A stretch of 64,000 nucleotides of DNA from Mesocentrotus franciscanus (taxonomy: Eukaryota > Echinodermata > Echinoidea > Camarodonta > Strongylocentrotidae): the NCBI GenBank assembly GCA_037976565.1, contig CP137667.1, forward strand, positions 35,011,366-35,075,365, given 5' to 3'. Shown one piece after another: positions 32,401 through 44,200 of the stretch (positions are counted from its first letter, which is position 1; the number at the start of each line of letters is the position of its first letter). Position numbers and translations under genes: made by a program. Under the pieces are notes generated by a model, which searched no databases, was not told where the DNA came from, and saw only the letters and a list, made by a program, of their open reading frames with translations.

Positions 32401-35400
32401 GCAATGTTACGGAGTCACTTTAATATATATTTTTATTATTCTCCAACAGACACAACAAACCAAATGGGGTGTATACCAAGCCGAGCTGGAGTACAAGGGC
32501 CCGTCCTATACCGGTGTACTTACCATGGCTAACATAGATCCGTTAGAAGGCACAGGAATAGCCGTAGCTCATTACATGCAGAGCATTACACAGAGATTGG
32601 CTGTAGGGGCGGAGCTTCTTTATCACTGTGGGCAGGGCCAACAAGCCGCTGTAGTCTCACTCGCAGGCAAATATGCAAGTAAGTATTGCTCTTTAGTAGT
32701 GTAAAGAATTTTTTTATCATGAGAGCATTTATCACTGTGGGCAGGGCCAGCACGCCGCTGTAGTCCCACTCGCAGGCAAATATGCAAGTAAGAATTGCTC
32801 AGTAGTAGTTTAAAGAATTTGTTATCATGGGAGCATAAATCTCTGTGGGCAGGGCCAACAAGCCGCTGTAGTCTCAATCGCAGGCAAATATGCAAGTAAG
32901 TGTTGCTCTGTAGTAGTGTAAAGAATTTTTTATCATGGGAGCAACTTTTCTTATTCGAGATTTCAGCACAGAGATTTTTAATTATTCTATTTTTTTTTTT
33001 AAATTAGAGCTCTTTCTTCAGTTTCCTAGAGCTAAACATGCTTATTTCTCATTTCTTTTTACCCCTACTTTGGTTTAGCGCAAGTCCAGGTCATTTTGTC
33101 CCATGTGTTACCAACCACATCAGTGACTTTAGTATCTGATTTATTGCATTGAGTAGCCATACTGGGGCTTAGATTAGACAAAACATGAATTAAAATGGCA
33201 GATTTTATGTGAACTCATATTCATCACCAATTTATCTGCAAGAACTAATCCATGAATATAAACCCTCACGTAATCTTCGGTCATCTTCTCAATTAAACCT
33301 AATGTCTACTTCTGTATCAACTCTTTCTTATGGCCATCGATCTTTTTCCAAAGCTTCTGCTGAACTTTGGAACAAACTACCTTTAAATGTAAAAAAACTG
33401 TCAAACTGTTAACCAATTCAAAACTTCTCTTAGGACACATTTATTCAAAATTGCTTTTAATGATTAACTTACTCTGTTCACATTGATGTGTATTTCATAT
33501 GTATTGTAATTTGTAGGTTTATTTGCACTTTTTTGTTTTGTATAATATGTAATTGTTTATCAGTCTATTCTGTTTGTTATGGCGCTTAGAGACTTCGGTG
33601 GTAAGCGCTTTATAAGAAATGTTGTTATTATTATTATTATTATCACTTCACTTTACTTTGGAACTTGTGGGACACCAATTCCCCAAATACCTTAGCTTTC
33701 CCTTGAACTTTTGTTTCCTTTCAAATTTTTCCACAGCCGACAATTGGATAGCCTCCAGTACTGTAGGACCAACAGCATTCCATGCAGCGTACTACCATAA
33801 GGGAAAAGAAGTCCAGATCGGAGTGGAGTTTGAGAGTAATTTAAGAGGTAGAGAGTCGTCAGTCTCGCTAGGGTACCAAGTTGATCTACCAGCTGCTAAT
33901 GTAGTATTCAAAGGTATGTGACTAGTTAAGAGTTTGGGAGTAATTGGTAGAAAGTTGTCAGTTTAACAACGATATACATTCAATATTAGTTAAATGCGAT
34001 CATGGGCATTTACTATCTCCTTCCTCATTTTCTTCTTGAGTCTTGATGAGTTTCATGTAGACGTACGGGTCTCTTTTGTGCACAACTAAGATGGTACAAG
34101 AGGTTCATGCAAGGAAGAGAGGTGCGCGATCTAATTTGCTTTTGTACACGATATACTGTGCAAAAACATCGTTTTATTGCATGTCTCTGTACCTACAACA
34201 AAATGTTGAGTGTCGAATACTAGCATCTCAACCAATAGGAGTCTCTCTAAAATATGCCTTATTTTATATTGTTTATTGGTATATTGTATTTCTTTTTGTA
34301 TTTGGGCAGTACACAGTATGTATGGTAGAAACAAAGTGGACAATAGGTGCAGTGCTTGAGAAGAGAATTCCATGTTTGGTGATTCACACTATACAGATAT
34401 AATACTGATAATATTCAATGCTTGTATATATAGCACATATCACATTATGGTATATCTATTTATTTATTGATCTACCGTTTTATTTAAGCAGGGTTGCCTC
34501 TTCAGTTACCAACCTGCCATCCCTGAGGGCCCTGCACAATAAAAATGATCTATATAAAATATTTACAGACTTAAAGGAAAATCCAACCTTGATAGCAAAC
34601 TTGTCTAGAATAAAGCAGAAAAATCAGAGAAGCATACTGATGAAAGTTTGAAAGTTGCAATTACTATAGGTATGGACTCTTCAAATTGGCTGAATTGATA
34701 ATGTCTATGTGATGTAGTGGCGGACAACTTTCCCACTTGCTCGCATACACAATAGGACTAAAATTTCAACTTTTCATAAATGTATGACTCGGTATGGTCT
34801 TTTCTTTTTAGAGGACCTGTCATAATGTACTCTCCATGATATATTTTGAGTAGTGCCCGGTGGGTGAAGGCACTTCGAAGAAAAACAGAAATAAGTGATA
34901 TTTTTGTACACGACAAACGGGAGAGTAATCAGTCTCTCCGTCACAATCCACTGACAAAATCGCCGATTTGAGATTCACACAGCCGTAGTGATCTCATATT
35001 TTAAACACTCATAACTTTCTTAATATTGGTCCGATTTATTTCAAACTTTCGCCATTCTGTTTCTCTGATTTTTCTGCTTTCATTCAAGTGAACTAATTAA
35101 AAGGGTTGGATTGCCCTTTAATAAGTACACATAATTGAACACATAAATAACATACACAAAGGTTATGAAAACAAAGATAAATTACATAAGAAGCAATATT
35201 GCGAAGTGTAGCTAATAATTGCTTTATTATTATCATTAACTGTACATTTTCTCTTTTCTATGCAGGTATGGTAGATACAAATTGGACTGTAGCTGCCGTT
35301 CTAGAGAAGAGACTTCAACCAATGCCCTTCACCTTTATCCTGAGTGGTGTGATCAACCAAATGAAGAACCAGTGTAGATTTGGGTTTGGACTAATGATAG

Positions 35401-35405
35401 GTTGA
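29407..35405 (+). CDS. TOMM40: TOMM40, mitochondrial import receptor subunit TOM40
   Basis: Channel-forming beta-barrel of the TOM complex in the outer mitochondrial membrane; passes nuclear-encoded precursors inward. Six exons: 29407-29590, 30532-30690, 31638-31739, 32450-32678, 33737-33913, 35266-35405. Start [17 protein letters not shown], then the hydrophilic Pro/Ala-rich head ([12 protein letters not shown]). Barrel hallmarks: [119 protein letters not shown], and the end [10 protein letters not shown]. These follow the vertebrate protein closely in order. About 330 residues against about 361 in human, the difference lying in the N-terminal head. All phases agree except exon 2, which is two bases short. 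Introns carry MITEs, a LINE fragment, a duplicated exon end and a second copy of part of exon 6. Confidence 0.93.
29758..29840. repeat. Short inverted repeat in TOMM40 intron 1
   Basis: GGGTATTGGTTAGCC, GACTAGGTGATA, a small loop, then TATCACCTAG and ACCAATACCC. A hairpin-forming MITE-like piece. Confidence 0.7.
30047..30241. mobile_element. MITE with TAGACCGAAAATTCTGTCTC ends, intron 1
   Basis: Perfectly mirrored ends (TAGACCGAAAATTCTGTCTC and complement) bordered by TA. The left arm contains about three copies of CTGATTTGGGTAGGGTCGGC with CTCCTCTCT; the right arm contains one complement copy. The internal tandem growth is one-sided. Confidence 0.8.
30532..30690 (+). CDS. TOMM40: TOMM40 exon 2 with two apparent one-base losses
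   Basis: Acceptor GAATCCAG and donor AATGAG|GTATGT. Joined in phase 1 it starts EIFPTP and then leaves frame; the rest reads [18 protein letters not shown] in another frame. The human order is ELFP..MEG.KL. Adding one C to the CCC run (30546-30548) and one G to the GG run (30553-30554) gives a continuous match and makes the length fit both neighbours. Confidence 0.85.
30893..31195. repeat. Palindromic MITE-like element, family A, second copy
   Basis: AATAGACTATTTTCGTAATG at the left and GAAAATGATCTATT at the right, with TTTCAATAGTCAGAATGC / ACATTCTGACTATTGAAA and TGTTAGGTAGG as in 2251-2507. It lies in TOMM40 intron 2. Confidence 0.75.
32161..32423. mobile_element. TTAA-flanked MITE (AGGCATTGTTTAACAATG family), copy 2
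   Basis: TTAAAGGCATTGTTTAACAA at the left, TTTAA at the right end, homologous to 21550-21934. A GGCGGATCCAGGGG plus G-run piece (about 32216-32245) interrupts it. It ends only 26 bases before the exon 4 acceptor of TOMM40. Confidence 0.75.
32622..32945 (+). repeat. Threefold tandem duplication (about 109 bp) of TOMM40 exon 4 end plus splice donor
   Basis: The unit begins ATCACTGTGGGCAGGGCCA, runs through the last 57 coding bases ([16 protein letters not shown] region), the donor GCAA|GTAAG and about 50 intronic bases (TAAAGAATTT and TATCATG). Units start at 32622, 32731 and 32839. Copies 2 and 3 lie in intron 4, differ by a few substitutions and keep the GTAAG donor. They lack their own acceptor. 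Confidence 0.9.
33209..33645 (+). mobile_element. 5'-truncated LINE (reverse-transcriptase ORF C-terminus) in TOMM40 intron 4
   Basis: [60 protein letters not shown]: the characteristic end of non-LTR retrotransposon ORF2 proteins (Y-P-R-LRS then YG.R.FS.A.P.LWN.LP). Then a 3' region and (TTA)n tail at about 33627-33645. Only the last about 65 codons remain, with a premature stop. Confidence 0.75.
34317..34402 (+). pseudogene. Second, partial copy of TOMM40 exon 6 in intron 5
   Basis: After an AG acceptor (ACACAG) the in-phase reading is [18 protein letters not shown], aligned to the functional [17 protein letters not shown], and then unrelated sequence CLVIHTIQI and TAA. Phase from exon 5 is correct, so it could act as a truncating alternative last exon, or be dead. 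Confidence 0.65.
34477..35228. repeat. Dispersed repeat split by a nested MITE
   Basis: TTTAAGCAGGGTTGCCTCTT at 34484 and, after the insertion, TTGAACACATAAATAACATA and AATATTGCGAAGTGT. An uninterrupted homologue is at 53965-54175. Confidence 0.75.
34571..35121. mobile_element. TTAA-flanked MITE nested inside another repeat
   Basis: TTAAAGGAAAATCCAACCTT at the left, GGTTGGATTGCCCTTTAA at the right. The homologous unfilled site near 54067 reads CATACTTAATAAGTAC with a single TTAA, so insertion with TTAA duplication is shown within this window. Confidence 0.85.
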
Positions 35406-35481
35406 ATAGTAACAGCACTTTTTTTATTCCTCGTTCATACATGACCTAGTAAGCCTCCTCAAAGTACCTCCTCGGCAGCAA

Positions 35482-35487
35482 AATAAA
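35482..35487 (+). terminator. AATAAA polyadenylation signal of TOMM40
   Basis: Canonical AATAAA 77 bases after the TOMM40 stop codon. Confidence 0.6.
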
Positions 35488-35504
35488 GCCTCATTCAGAC
35501 TAGA

Positions 35505-35655
35505 TGCAACATAACCGCGTCATTTTTTTGTGATGACATAAAGCGTTATACGCTTCCCATTTCTGTATCCTATAACACAGAGCTCAGTGAATACGCATAG
35601 GACCTTTGATGCGTGTAGTTGCCATTCATCTATGTGTAATAAACCGCCGCAGGTA
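35505..35655 (+). repeat. Short dispersed element, copy of 9128-9265
   Basis: ACCGCG border, GAGCTCAGTGAATACGCATA, GGACCTTTGATGCGTGTAGT, TGCCATTCATC and a closing CCGCCGC. Same family, opposite orientation to 9128-9265. Confidence 0.55.
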
Positions 35656-35696
35656 TTTTGTTTCGTATCTTAACAAGCCTGTAGACATTTTTACTG

Positions 35697-35878
35697 TACA
35701 GTCAAACCTGTCTATTAAGGCCACCCAAGGGAAACACAATAAGTGGCCACTGTAGACAGGTGTCCGTTTTAGACTGGTTCTTCAACACACATTTCCTTCT
35801 AGAGGGGGACAATACAGGTGACCACTATACATGGGTGGCCTTTATAGAGAGGTGGCCACTAAGACAGGTTTGACTGTA
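35697..35878. mobile_element. TA-flanked MITE (CAGTCAAACCTGTCT family), copy 2
   Basis: TACAGTCAAACCTGTCTATT to AAGACAGGTTTGACTGTA, a long perfect terminal inverted repeat with AGGTGGCC repeats inside. Confidence 0.85.
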
Positions 35879-36118
35879 ACTGAATGGCAAGAGTTGATAT
35901 GGGAGGTGAAAATGTGGCGCAATAATGGCAACTAATTACTAATCGTTGTGTTATAATACCTCGGTCACACCGTCAAACCCACTCTAAACCCACACCAAAT
36001 TGACCAATTCTTGACCGCTTGGGGTAATGTGATGTTATGTTAGGTCTGGTGTCGGTATGGTGTCGGTATCGTTGATGTGACTGAAGTATCGGTTGCGGAT
36101 ATTTGATGTGCACTGTGC

Positions 36119-36367
36119 TTAAAGGCAGGGTATTCTACTGACTCTACTTCAGACTTGCGTATACTGCCATCTGCTGCTCACAATGTCCCGATGTGTCAAC
36201 AGCCATGTCCCACAATGCATCACCAACTGTATGGCACGCACATGATGATGCAAGGGTACAGGAACCAGAAATCGCTCTATGTACGCCTTCACCAAAAGAT
36301 GGCGCAATTAAAAATACATTACAGCGGTGGCAGTGATGTACCGGTAGGTGAAATACCCTACCTTTAA
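36119..36367. mobile_element. TTAA-flanked MITE (AGGCAGGGTATT family)
   Basis: TTAAAGGCAGGGTATTCTAC at the left and AATACCCTACCTTTAA at the right. The interior has no inverted symmetry and no coding signal. Confidence 0.7.
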
Positions 36368-39084
36368 GTAATTTATTATTTGCCGTGGCGGTTTTTTGAT
36401 GCAGCTTACCAGATCCTGTCTGAACGAGGTCTTACCCTAATAGCTTTATCCCCCTCTCCTGTCTGTATAGGTTTGATGATTCAGTGTTCCCCATCAGAGA
36501 ATTCGTTTTTGGTAAAGAAAGAATGGTATAGCGACCATAATGTAATAGTTAACAACTAAATTATTCATAACCCTTATAAATTTGATGTTTTTTGTGTTTT
36601 TGTAACTCGAGAACGAGAGGTTGACTGGTTGAATTAGGGCCTTTGTTGGATACTTTTAGATGTAAAGTTTGATGTGTCACATTCTCAAGAAAAATGAATT
36701 AGAACAAATCAATCTTTCACATAATTAAACAAATTAAAAAACTTTGTAAGGGTATAAATAATTTCGTTGTTAACTGTACATGTGTTTAGTAGCCTAGTCA
36801 CACAGCCAAAATTGACAACTGAGGAATAGTCCGCAAACTCCTGGCCATTTGGAATAACATAATTCCTTGTTCATTCTATAGATCTTGTGTCAGTTTTGGC
36901 GATATAACTGGGGTATTAACATTTGAAGGAATAGATGTGTTTACAATTAGACCAGAAAATGATGAAGAGCAATATTGTATGGGTGACAGCAACTATGGTA
37001 ATTTGATTGGAAACAGACGCCACAATCTTGAGAACATTGTTATTTGAGAATTTTTGCATTATGGTACATAGTACATACATGGGCTATTTATTACCTTTTA
37101 TACAACACCTAAGTAAATCCTTGTCATTTGATTGGAGGATTGTTGGTCACGTGATATTCAATATATAATACTATTGCACGACCGTGCATTTTTGGTTATA
37201 TTCGCTGTAGTACTATTCAACGAGTGTGCATTTTTGGTTATATGCAGACTGCGTACAATGCACACACACACACACTCTCTGCCCTGCATGTATCCCATTG
37301 TGCTCTGCGCGCATCTGACACGAAGGCAATCTGAATGTAATCGAGAAGGCCTGACTCCAACTTTAATTTATCTTTAATATAAGGAGCAAAGCATAATTTG
37401 TTGAAAGATGTTGTATAAAATAAATAATGAATGTTTTTCATTCGTTCAATAGTGCAAATATTTTCATTCGTTGAAAGTTTACGCTATTTCTATTCAACTC
37501 GGCTGACGCCTCATTGAATAGAACGTTAATCTTTCAACTCATAAGCATTCATTATTTGTATACTAATAAAAAATGACAACAAATTTCACATGACTAAACG
37601 CCAGTATTCTTTCTTACAAATTTCAAGAATGATTTTAATTCATTGTCGGCAGAATGAATGAATTGTCCTGTCCGTTGGAGCCACAGGAGTGTTAGCCTAT
37701 ATCTTTTAACAGAAAGCCAAAAGCCTGTGTCGCTCCAGACAGAATAAAGGATTTAATGTTATTCCACAACAGAATTCAAAATTTGAAATAAAACATTTGA
37801 ATGGACTCTATTGGATAATCTTGCACTATGGTGATATAAATGATCTTGTTATGGCCAGGTATATACATGCGATTGGAGATTTGGGGCTTTTTATAAATGA
37901 CATTCAGTCGATATCTACCCCCACAGTACTTCTAATACTATCTTATCACTAAATATTATTTTCAAGTCAGATAAGAATGCCCAGTCCCTATAAATCAATG
38001 TAAATTCTGAGCTTGAGGTGAGAGTTAAAATATTGATTACCCCACTCATACTCGTGACATATTGTAAGCAAATGTCATTGTATTGTGTTAATGTCCCTTT
38101 GTAACATTAGATTATTTATGTCCAATTATTTTTTTTGGTATAGGTACACATAATTCGACCCATAATAAAAACCTGTTTGTTCATTGTAGCCAAACAAATT
38201 TTACAAGAACATAAAATGACATTGATAAAAGTGTTCTATTACATAAATAGGGCCAAAAAATGAATATGTGATTAGTAACCAAGTCATTGATATGTCACGC
38301 AAACCGTTGATTACCCTCATTTAGTACTATGCGAAACATCATTTCAAAGTTTTGACTGTTCTATCGTATACCTGGCATGCAAGATACTGTGTTACTGTTG
38401 TTTAGTTCAGCAATTATCTGCAAGATACCAACAAAAAATGGATAATTAGAAAATAAAAATGATTATTAATTTTATTAGATGAGGTCTTCTTATAGAGGAG
38501 TACAGTTTAATTTTACCCGGTAAGCCTCTAAACATATTAATCCAGAGTCATCTATACACAGAGTTTGGCCAACTTGGTGTCACCTGGTCACAACATGCCC
38601 AACAAACCATTATTCACCACATTGTGCCCAACTGGGTTGGCCAAACTCTCCTTATCATTGGCTCTGTATTGATCATTAAACCAGATGATTATCACTCCCA
38701 CCCCGTAAGGAAAAAACAAAATCTATATGAAAGATTTAGAGGTCACCGTTGGAAATGGATGGACAGGCATTTCAAATGTTCTAATAGCAAATAATGGACT
38801 TGCTGTTGTGTTTACAAATCTATTACCTCATTCTTTTTTTATGAATGTTATCAACTTCGTATTCTTAGAGGGAATATCATCATTACATTCATGAGCGAGG
38901 TTGGAGCCGATTTCCAAATGATGTGTATAGTGTATAACATATCATTTCTTTATGTATTTTATATTCTGTAAATGACTTCGGTTGTTCTTGTGAGCAACTA
39001 GTTAGAATAAAACAAGATATGAAATGTTCATAAAATTGGTTTAGTTATTGTGTGATTTGTCTGTATTTAACCTTTCTTTTCTTT
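36368..39084. other. Intergenic stretch, no supported gene
   Basis: AT-rich. Contains a small inverted repeat at about 38560-38649 (AGAGTTTGGCCAACTTGG and complement) and a CACACA run at 37261-37275. It lies between the convergent TOMM40 and CCDC191-like genes. Confidence 0.5.
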
Positions 39085-39572
39085 GTATTATTCCACTTTC
39101 TCTCTTTCTCCATCCACCTCTCTCTCCCTCCCTCTCTCTCTCTTTCTACCTCTCTCCCTCTCTCTCTTTATACCTCTCTCCCTCTCTCTTTATACCTCTC
39201 TCCCTCCCTCTCTCCTTCTCTTTCTACCTCTCTCCCTCCCTCTCTTTCTACCTCTCTCCCTCCCTCTTTATACATCTCTCCCTCCCTCTCCCTCTCTCTC
39301 CCTCCCTCTCTCTCTCTACCTCCCTCTCTCTCTCTACCTCCCTCTCTCTACCTCCCTCTCTCTCTCTACCTCCCTCTCTCTCCCTCCCTCTTTATACATC
39401 TCTCCCTCCCTCTCCCTCTCTCTCCCTCCCTCCCTCTCTCTCCCTCCCTCTCTCTCTCTACCTCCCTCTCTCTCTCTACCTCCCTCTCTCTACCTCCCTC
39501 TCTCTATCTATCTCTCTCTCTCCACTCACTCTCTCTCCCTCCCTCACTCCCTCCCCCTCCCCCTCTCACTAC
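39085..39572. repeat. 488-bp CT/CCCTCC pyrimidine satellite
   Basis: Almost pure pyrimidine with recurring CTCTACCTCCCTCTCT and CTTTATACATCTCTCCCTCC sub-units. All three forward frames are open as Ser/Leu/Pro repeats, which is expected from the composition and is not evidence for a protein. Confidence 0.92.
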
Positions 39573-39928
39573 CTGTTCATATACAGTTCTTAATGGGGAA
39601 AAAATGAACGAAATATAAAAGCAAATTCTTTTTATTGCATTTCTGTGATAATCCTCAAAGTTTACCATTTTTAAAGATCCATCGAACTAGACAGTGAATA
39701 GCATTAGAAACAAGACTCGCTGAAGGTCGAGGCCCTATTTGTTTCTCTCAAACGTTCAAATTCAGCGACAGCAGGAGTAACATTGCACAAATTCTTCTTC
39801 TGGACACCATTTATTTTGTACATTAGTCAACATACACCTTAAAACATGGATTATAGTTTAATTTGAGTTAATTAGCACAGCAAACCACCTTGTATTTCAG
39901 ATTGCACAATACAGAATAAAGAAAACAT

Positions 39929-40230
39929 GGGTGGTATTCTCGAAAGCAGACTAACTTTAGTCCATGGTTTAATCCTCCGACTAAGTATAGAACGCCAAGT
40001 GGTCTATATGAATATGTTTTTGAATAATTTAATCTGTCACTAAATTAAAATAACATGTAATAACATAATTAATAAACAACAATATAACTATGAAATAATT
40101 ATGTTATCATGGTAATTTAGGGACATATCAAATTATTCAAAAATATATTCATATGGACACTTGGCATTCCATACTTAGTCGGAGGATTAAACCATGGACT
40201 AAAGTTAGTCAGCTTTCGAGAATACCACCC
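39929..40230. mobile_element. MITE with GGGTGGTATTCTCGAAAGC ends, copy 1
   Basis: The left end GGGTGGTATTCTCGAAAGCA is mirrored by TTTCGAGAATACCACCC. The arms continue (CCATGGTTTAATCCTCCGAC, complement GGAGGATTAAACCATGG). About 300 bp, fully palindromic. Confidence 0.85.
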
Positions 40231-40514
40231 AACGATTACTATACAGTCACTACTTCACATTGTATACATGTAGTAAAAGCAAGAAGCAGAACAAGGCATA
40301 TACTTTTGACCAGTTAAATAGCAAACGTTTTCACTGTTGATTTGGCTTATGATAGGCAGTCTAAACTATAACTTCTCTTTACAAATGGTTTCACATTTGA
40401 TTTGATCTATTAATCATTCAAGAATATACTTGATCTTTCATAGTCAATTGCAATCAAGGAACAAAGTATAGATTATAACACACCTATGCTATGTTGTAAA
40501 TTTACTAAAACGGC

Positions 40515-40520
40515 TTTATT
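40515..40520 (-). terminator. Candidate AATAAA for the CCDC191-like gene
   Basis: TTTATT on the plus strand, about 610 bases past the minus-strand stop codon. Several alternatives exist, so this is weak. Confidence 0.25.
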
Positions 40521-41132
40521 GTCTTAAGGTATTGAACATACATGTAGGAAGAAGTTGAGGACAAGGCCCTGTAACACAAACCTTCTCAATTGATTGTACA
40601 TCATGGTCAATTGCAAAAAAGAAATCGAATGCAATCTTATCTTTGTGTTCTGGGCCCTGCACTTTTCAAACAGTTGGGAGGGGGTAGCTTGAATGATGGT
40701 GTCTTGGTCATGAGCTAGGAATGAAGACACTCGATCCTAGTATAAGTTTAACAGGAGCAAGCCAGGAATTAAACCATCAGATCATTGTCAAGCAAAAACA
40801 AAAATTTTGAATTGTCTATTGTGAAGATACAATCAGGAGATGTTGTCCAGAAGGATAGCACTATTTCAACAAGTGCTATTGTAGTGTGACACAAACTTCA
40901 AGTAAAGCAAAGATACATGATCTTATATATATATATATATTGTTATCCTGATGCTGAAATTTTACAAAACATTTGATATTATGGATCTAATGATACATTC
41001 AAATGACCTTGAAAATTCATATTTTTTAAAAATATAGTGTCAATGTTGGAAAAATTGTATATTGACAAGTCGAAAGAGGAAAGTAGGTGCTGACAACAGC
41101 ATTATAATTTGACTAGAGTACTCTGATCATCT

Positions 41133-41268
41133 TTATGTAAATCCAAAGTCTGGAATGATAGATGCAACCTTCCTCCTCATCTCCTGGCGACGGATCTCCT
41201 TCGCTCTCTCCTCCTTCAACATCCTTGGATACCGTCTCCAGGCTAGGAATGCAGTCTTCAATATCCGT
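41133..41268 (-). CDS. CCDC191: CCDC191-like terminal exon
   Basis: Acceptor GATTTTTCAG. RRILKTAFLAWRRYPRMLKE, ERAKEIRRQEMRRKVASIIP, DFGFT and TAA at 41135-41133. Contains one Trp repeat. Confidence 0.8.
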
Positions 41269-44200
41269 CTGAAAAATCAAAAATCAAAAAAAGAATATAG
41301 CAACTGTCCTTGCCACTATCACAGTGCCTTCCACTTGCACGTATTCTGAAGATCTTTTTTTAATATTTATCTCTCACCCCCCTCTCTCTCTCTCTCTCTC
41401 TCTTTCTCATATCACTCTCAGTCTACACATATGTTATCATGTGTCTATTTCTCTTTTCATATTTTCATATTTTCATAGTCTCATTAAATTTCTGTATAAT
41501 CTCTATTCCATGCTGTATTTTCTTCAATGAAAATTCATTATGTAAACTACTGATTACAAGCTACATGTAATCACTTTTTAATAGTTTCTGTTTTTTGCCT
41601 CTTGATTTCATGTACGTACAATTCATTCTATGTTGAGTAGTTTTTATAATGATAATAATGATATATAAGATTTGTAAGGTGCCGAATCCACTTGAAATCA
41701 CATGCTCTTATGAAACAAAAACAAAAGAGATCACATAAAAGTATCTGCATTATAAACAAACTAAAAGAAGTAAAATAGAACATACAAAAATGACAGAACA
41801 ATTAATTACATGCTGAATTAAAAAGAGACATTTTAAGATTATTTTTAAACACTTCAACTAATCTGCTATTTATCTGATAATGATTAACAATCCTTAAGCC
41901 AACTACACAAATTAGTAATTACAAAGTTGTCTACTTTATGCAAATTAGGCTTCAAGGACGAAAGCTTTTTCGCAGTTAATTGTACCCTAGCCCCCCGCCT
42001 GAAGCGACCCATCAGTGATGCATCTATTGGTTGTATTCCCTCACACACCAACCATCCTCTCACCTAGTATCATGTTCCTCGGCTCTCTCCTCTGCTTGCC
42101 ACGCCCTTATTCTCTCATCCGTGACCCAGTCTCTCCACGTCAACAAAGCTTTACATTTCAGTTTGCGGAGATAATGCTTTCTTGCTTTCTGCAGCTGTAT
42201 GGATTGGTAATGTCCAAACTAAAGATACAGGGGAAAAAGTGAAATACATAAGGTAGTAGGTACATACATGTGTGCATGGAAGAAAGAGTGAAATATAAGG
42301 TAGTGATGGGTTAATAAACAAAGAGCAGGCATAGTGGAGTTATGTTACATAAACCTCCTTCAGACCATACAAGTCACTTTGTTACATATTGAATCTTTGT
42401 TATATCAGGGCTAAAAGACAATAATATACAAAGAAGTAAGACAACAAAATGACCTCTGAGTATCAAGATACCACTTTAATTAAGAATTTCAGGTAATCTT
42501 GAGTTTAAATAATGATGAAAAGAACATCTCACAGAATCAGACTAGTTTACACTGAATGTTCAACAATACAAATAAACTAGATGGATCTTCGACTGCACGC
42601 AGTCGAAATTGATGCCTGCGCCATAGAGAAACTTTACAAACCAAAACAGAAGCAATTTAAAAATTCAAGTTTGATTGTAATCCATTAACAGGTTCTCAGA
42701 ATATCGTGATTACAAGCTATTTTTCATATACATGTATGACCCTTTGATCTTTGACCTCATGACCCTAAAATCTAATCAGTTCATTGGCTCTGCAAGATAC
42801 ATACATGTCCTGAGTTTGATAGTAAATATCTGTTGGTTCTATTGACAATGCATTCACAAGCTATTTTTGCATACATAATGAGCCCCAATGACCTTTGACC
42901 TCATGACCCCCAAATCTAACCAGTACATTGGCTCTGCAAGATACATACATGTACATGACCAAAGTTTGGCGGTAATCCATCAATCGGTTCTTGAGATAAT
43001 GCGATCACGAGCTATTTTTGCATACATAATGAGCCCTGTGACCTTTAACCCCATGGACCCAAAATCTAATCAGTTCATTGGCTCTGCCAGATACATGACT
43101 TAAGTTTGGCGGGAATCCATCAATCGGTTCTTGAGATAATGCGATCATGAGAACGGGACGTACAGACGGACGTGCGTACGGACGGACGGACAACCCGAAA
43201 ACATAATGCCTCCGGCTACTTTGTAGCGGCGGCATAAAAACAGTGTATCCATTAAAGTATCTTGAAAGAAAATGTGTATTAGCTGGGTGACAGTTGTGAA
43301 CAAAGGGAGGTTTTAAAAAATCAGCCTAGCAGTAATGACCCAAATTCACAACACAGTCTTTAATATCTAATCATGTTCAACTGGAGTTAGGCTTTTCAGT
43401 GAATGTGCCCTCAAGCAGGTTTATCAATAGTTTTTCAAATCACCAATCTACTTCAAGATGGGTGTTTCAGAAGAAATCCAAGTAGCTAGCCAATTTTCTC
43501 TTAAAAAGCAATTCTCCACGTAGTACAAGGAAAGATAGGTAGATTTTAATAAAATTGTCAGGAGGATATTTTCTTACCTTCTTCCAAGAGTTCAAACTTC
43601 TCCTGAGAAGAATCTCTCGGAACCTGGCATCAGCAAGGGCATTCTTACGTTGATTCACTTCCTGGGTCGTGTGATGCCATGACAACAGTACTGTATGTAG
43701 CAGGTTATTGCTGTGGTTGTCTATTGCAACCTGTAGGACAGAGAAATGGACTCACTTCATTTAACCTGTTGACTACCGAATTCTCTTAGTCCCATTGGGT
43801 GGTATTCTCGAAAGCGGACTAACTTAAGTCCATGGTTTAATCCTCCAACTAAGTATGAAATGCCAAGTGTCCATATGAATATATTTTCGAATAATTTGAT
43901 ATGTCCCTAAATTACCATGATAACATAATTATTTCATAGTTATATTGTTGTAATTAACTATGTTATTACAAAATATTTATTTAATGAAAGCATTTAATTT
44001 TAGTTTAGTGACAGATTAAATCATACAAAAACATATTCATATGGACACTTGGCATTCCATATTTAGTCGGAGGATTAAACCATGGACTAAAGTTAGTCCG
44101 CTTTCGAGAATACCACCCATATAGACTCCATACACTCCATTTCTGTATGTCCTGGGTTGGGTTTATCCCAAAGTAACTGATTAAGTAGATTATAAACTTC

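Noticed and set aside
36155..36367. 70-residue plus-strand open frame with Met/His/Gln-rich start
   Set aside because: Lies inside a TTAA-bordered MITE and ends at its terminal repeat.
39048..39618. Three overlapping long forward open frames (170-190 residues)
   Set aside because: They are translations of a CT-rich satellite in all three frames, with only Ser, Leu, Pro and Tyr/Phe interruptions. No start context, no splice evidence.
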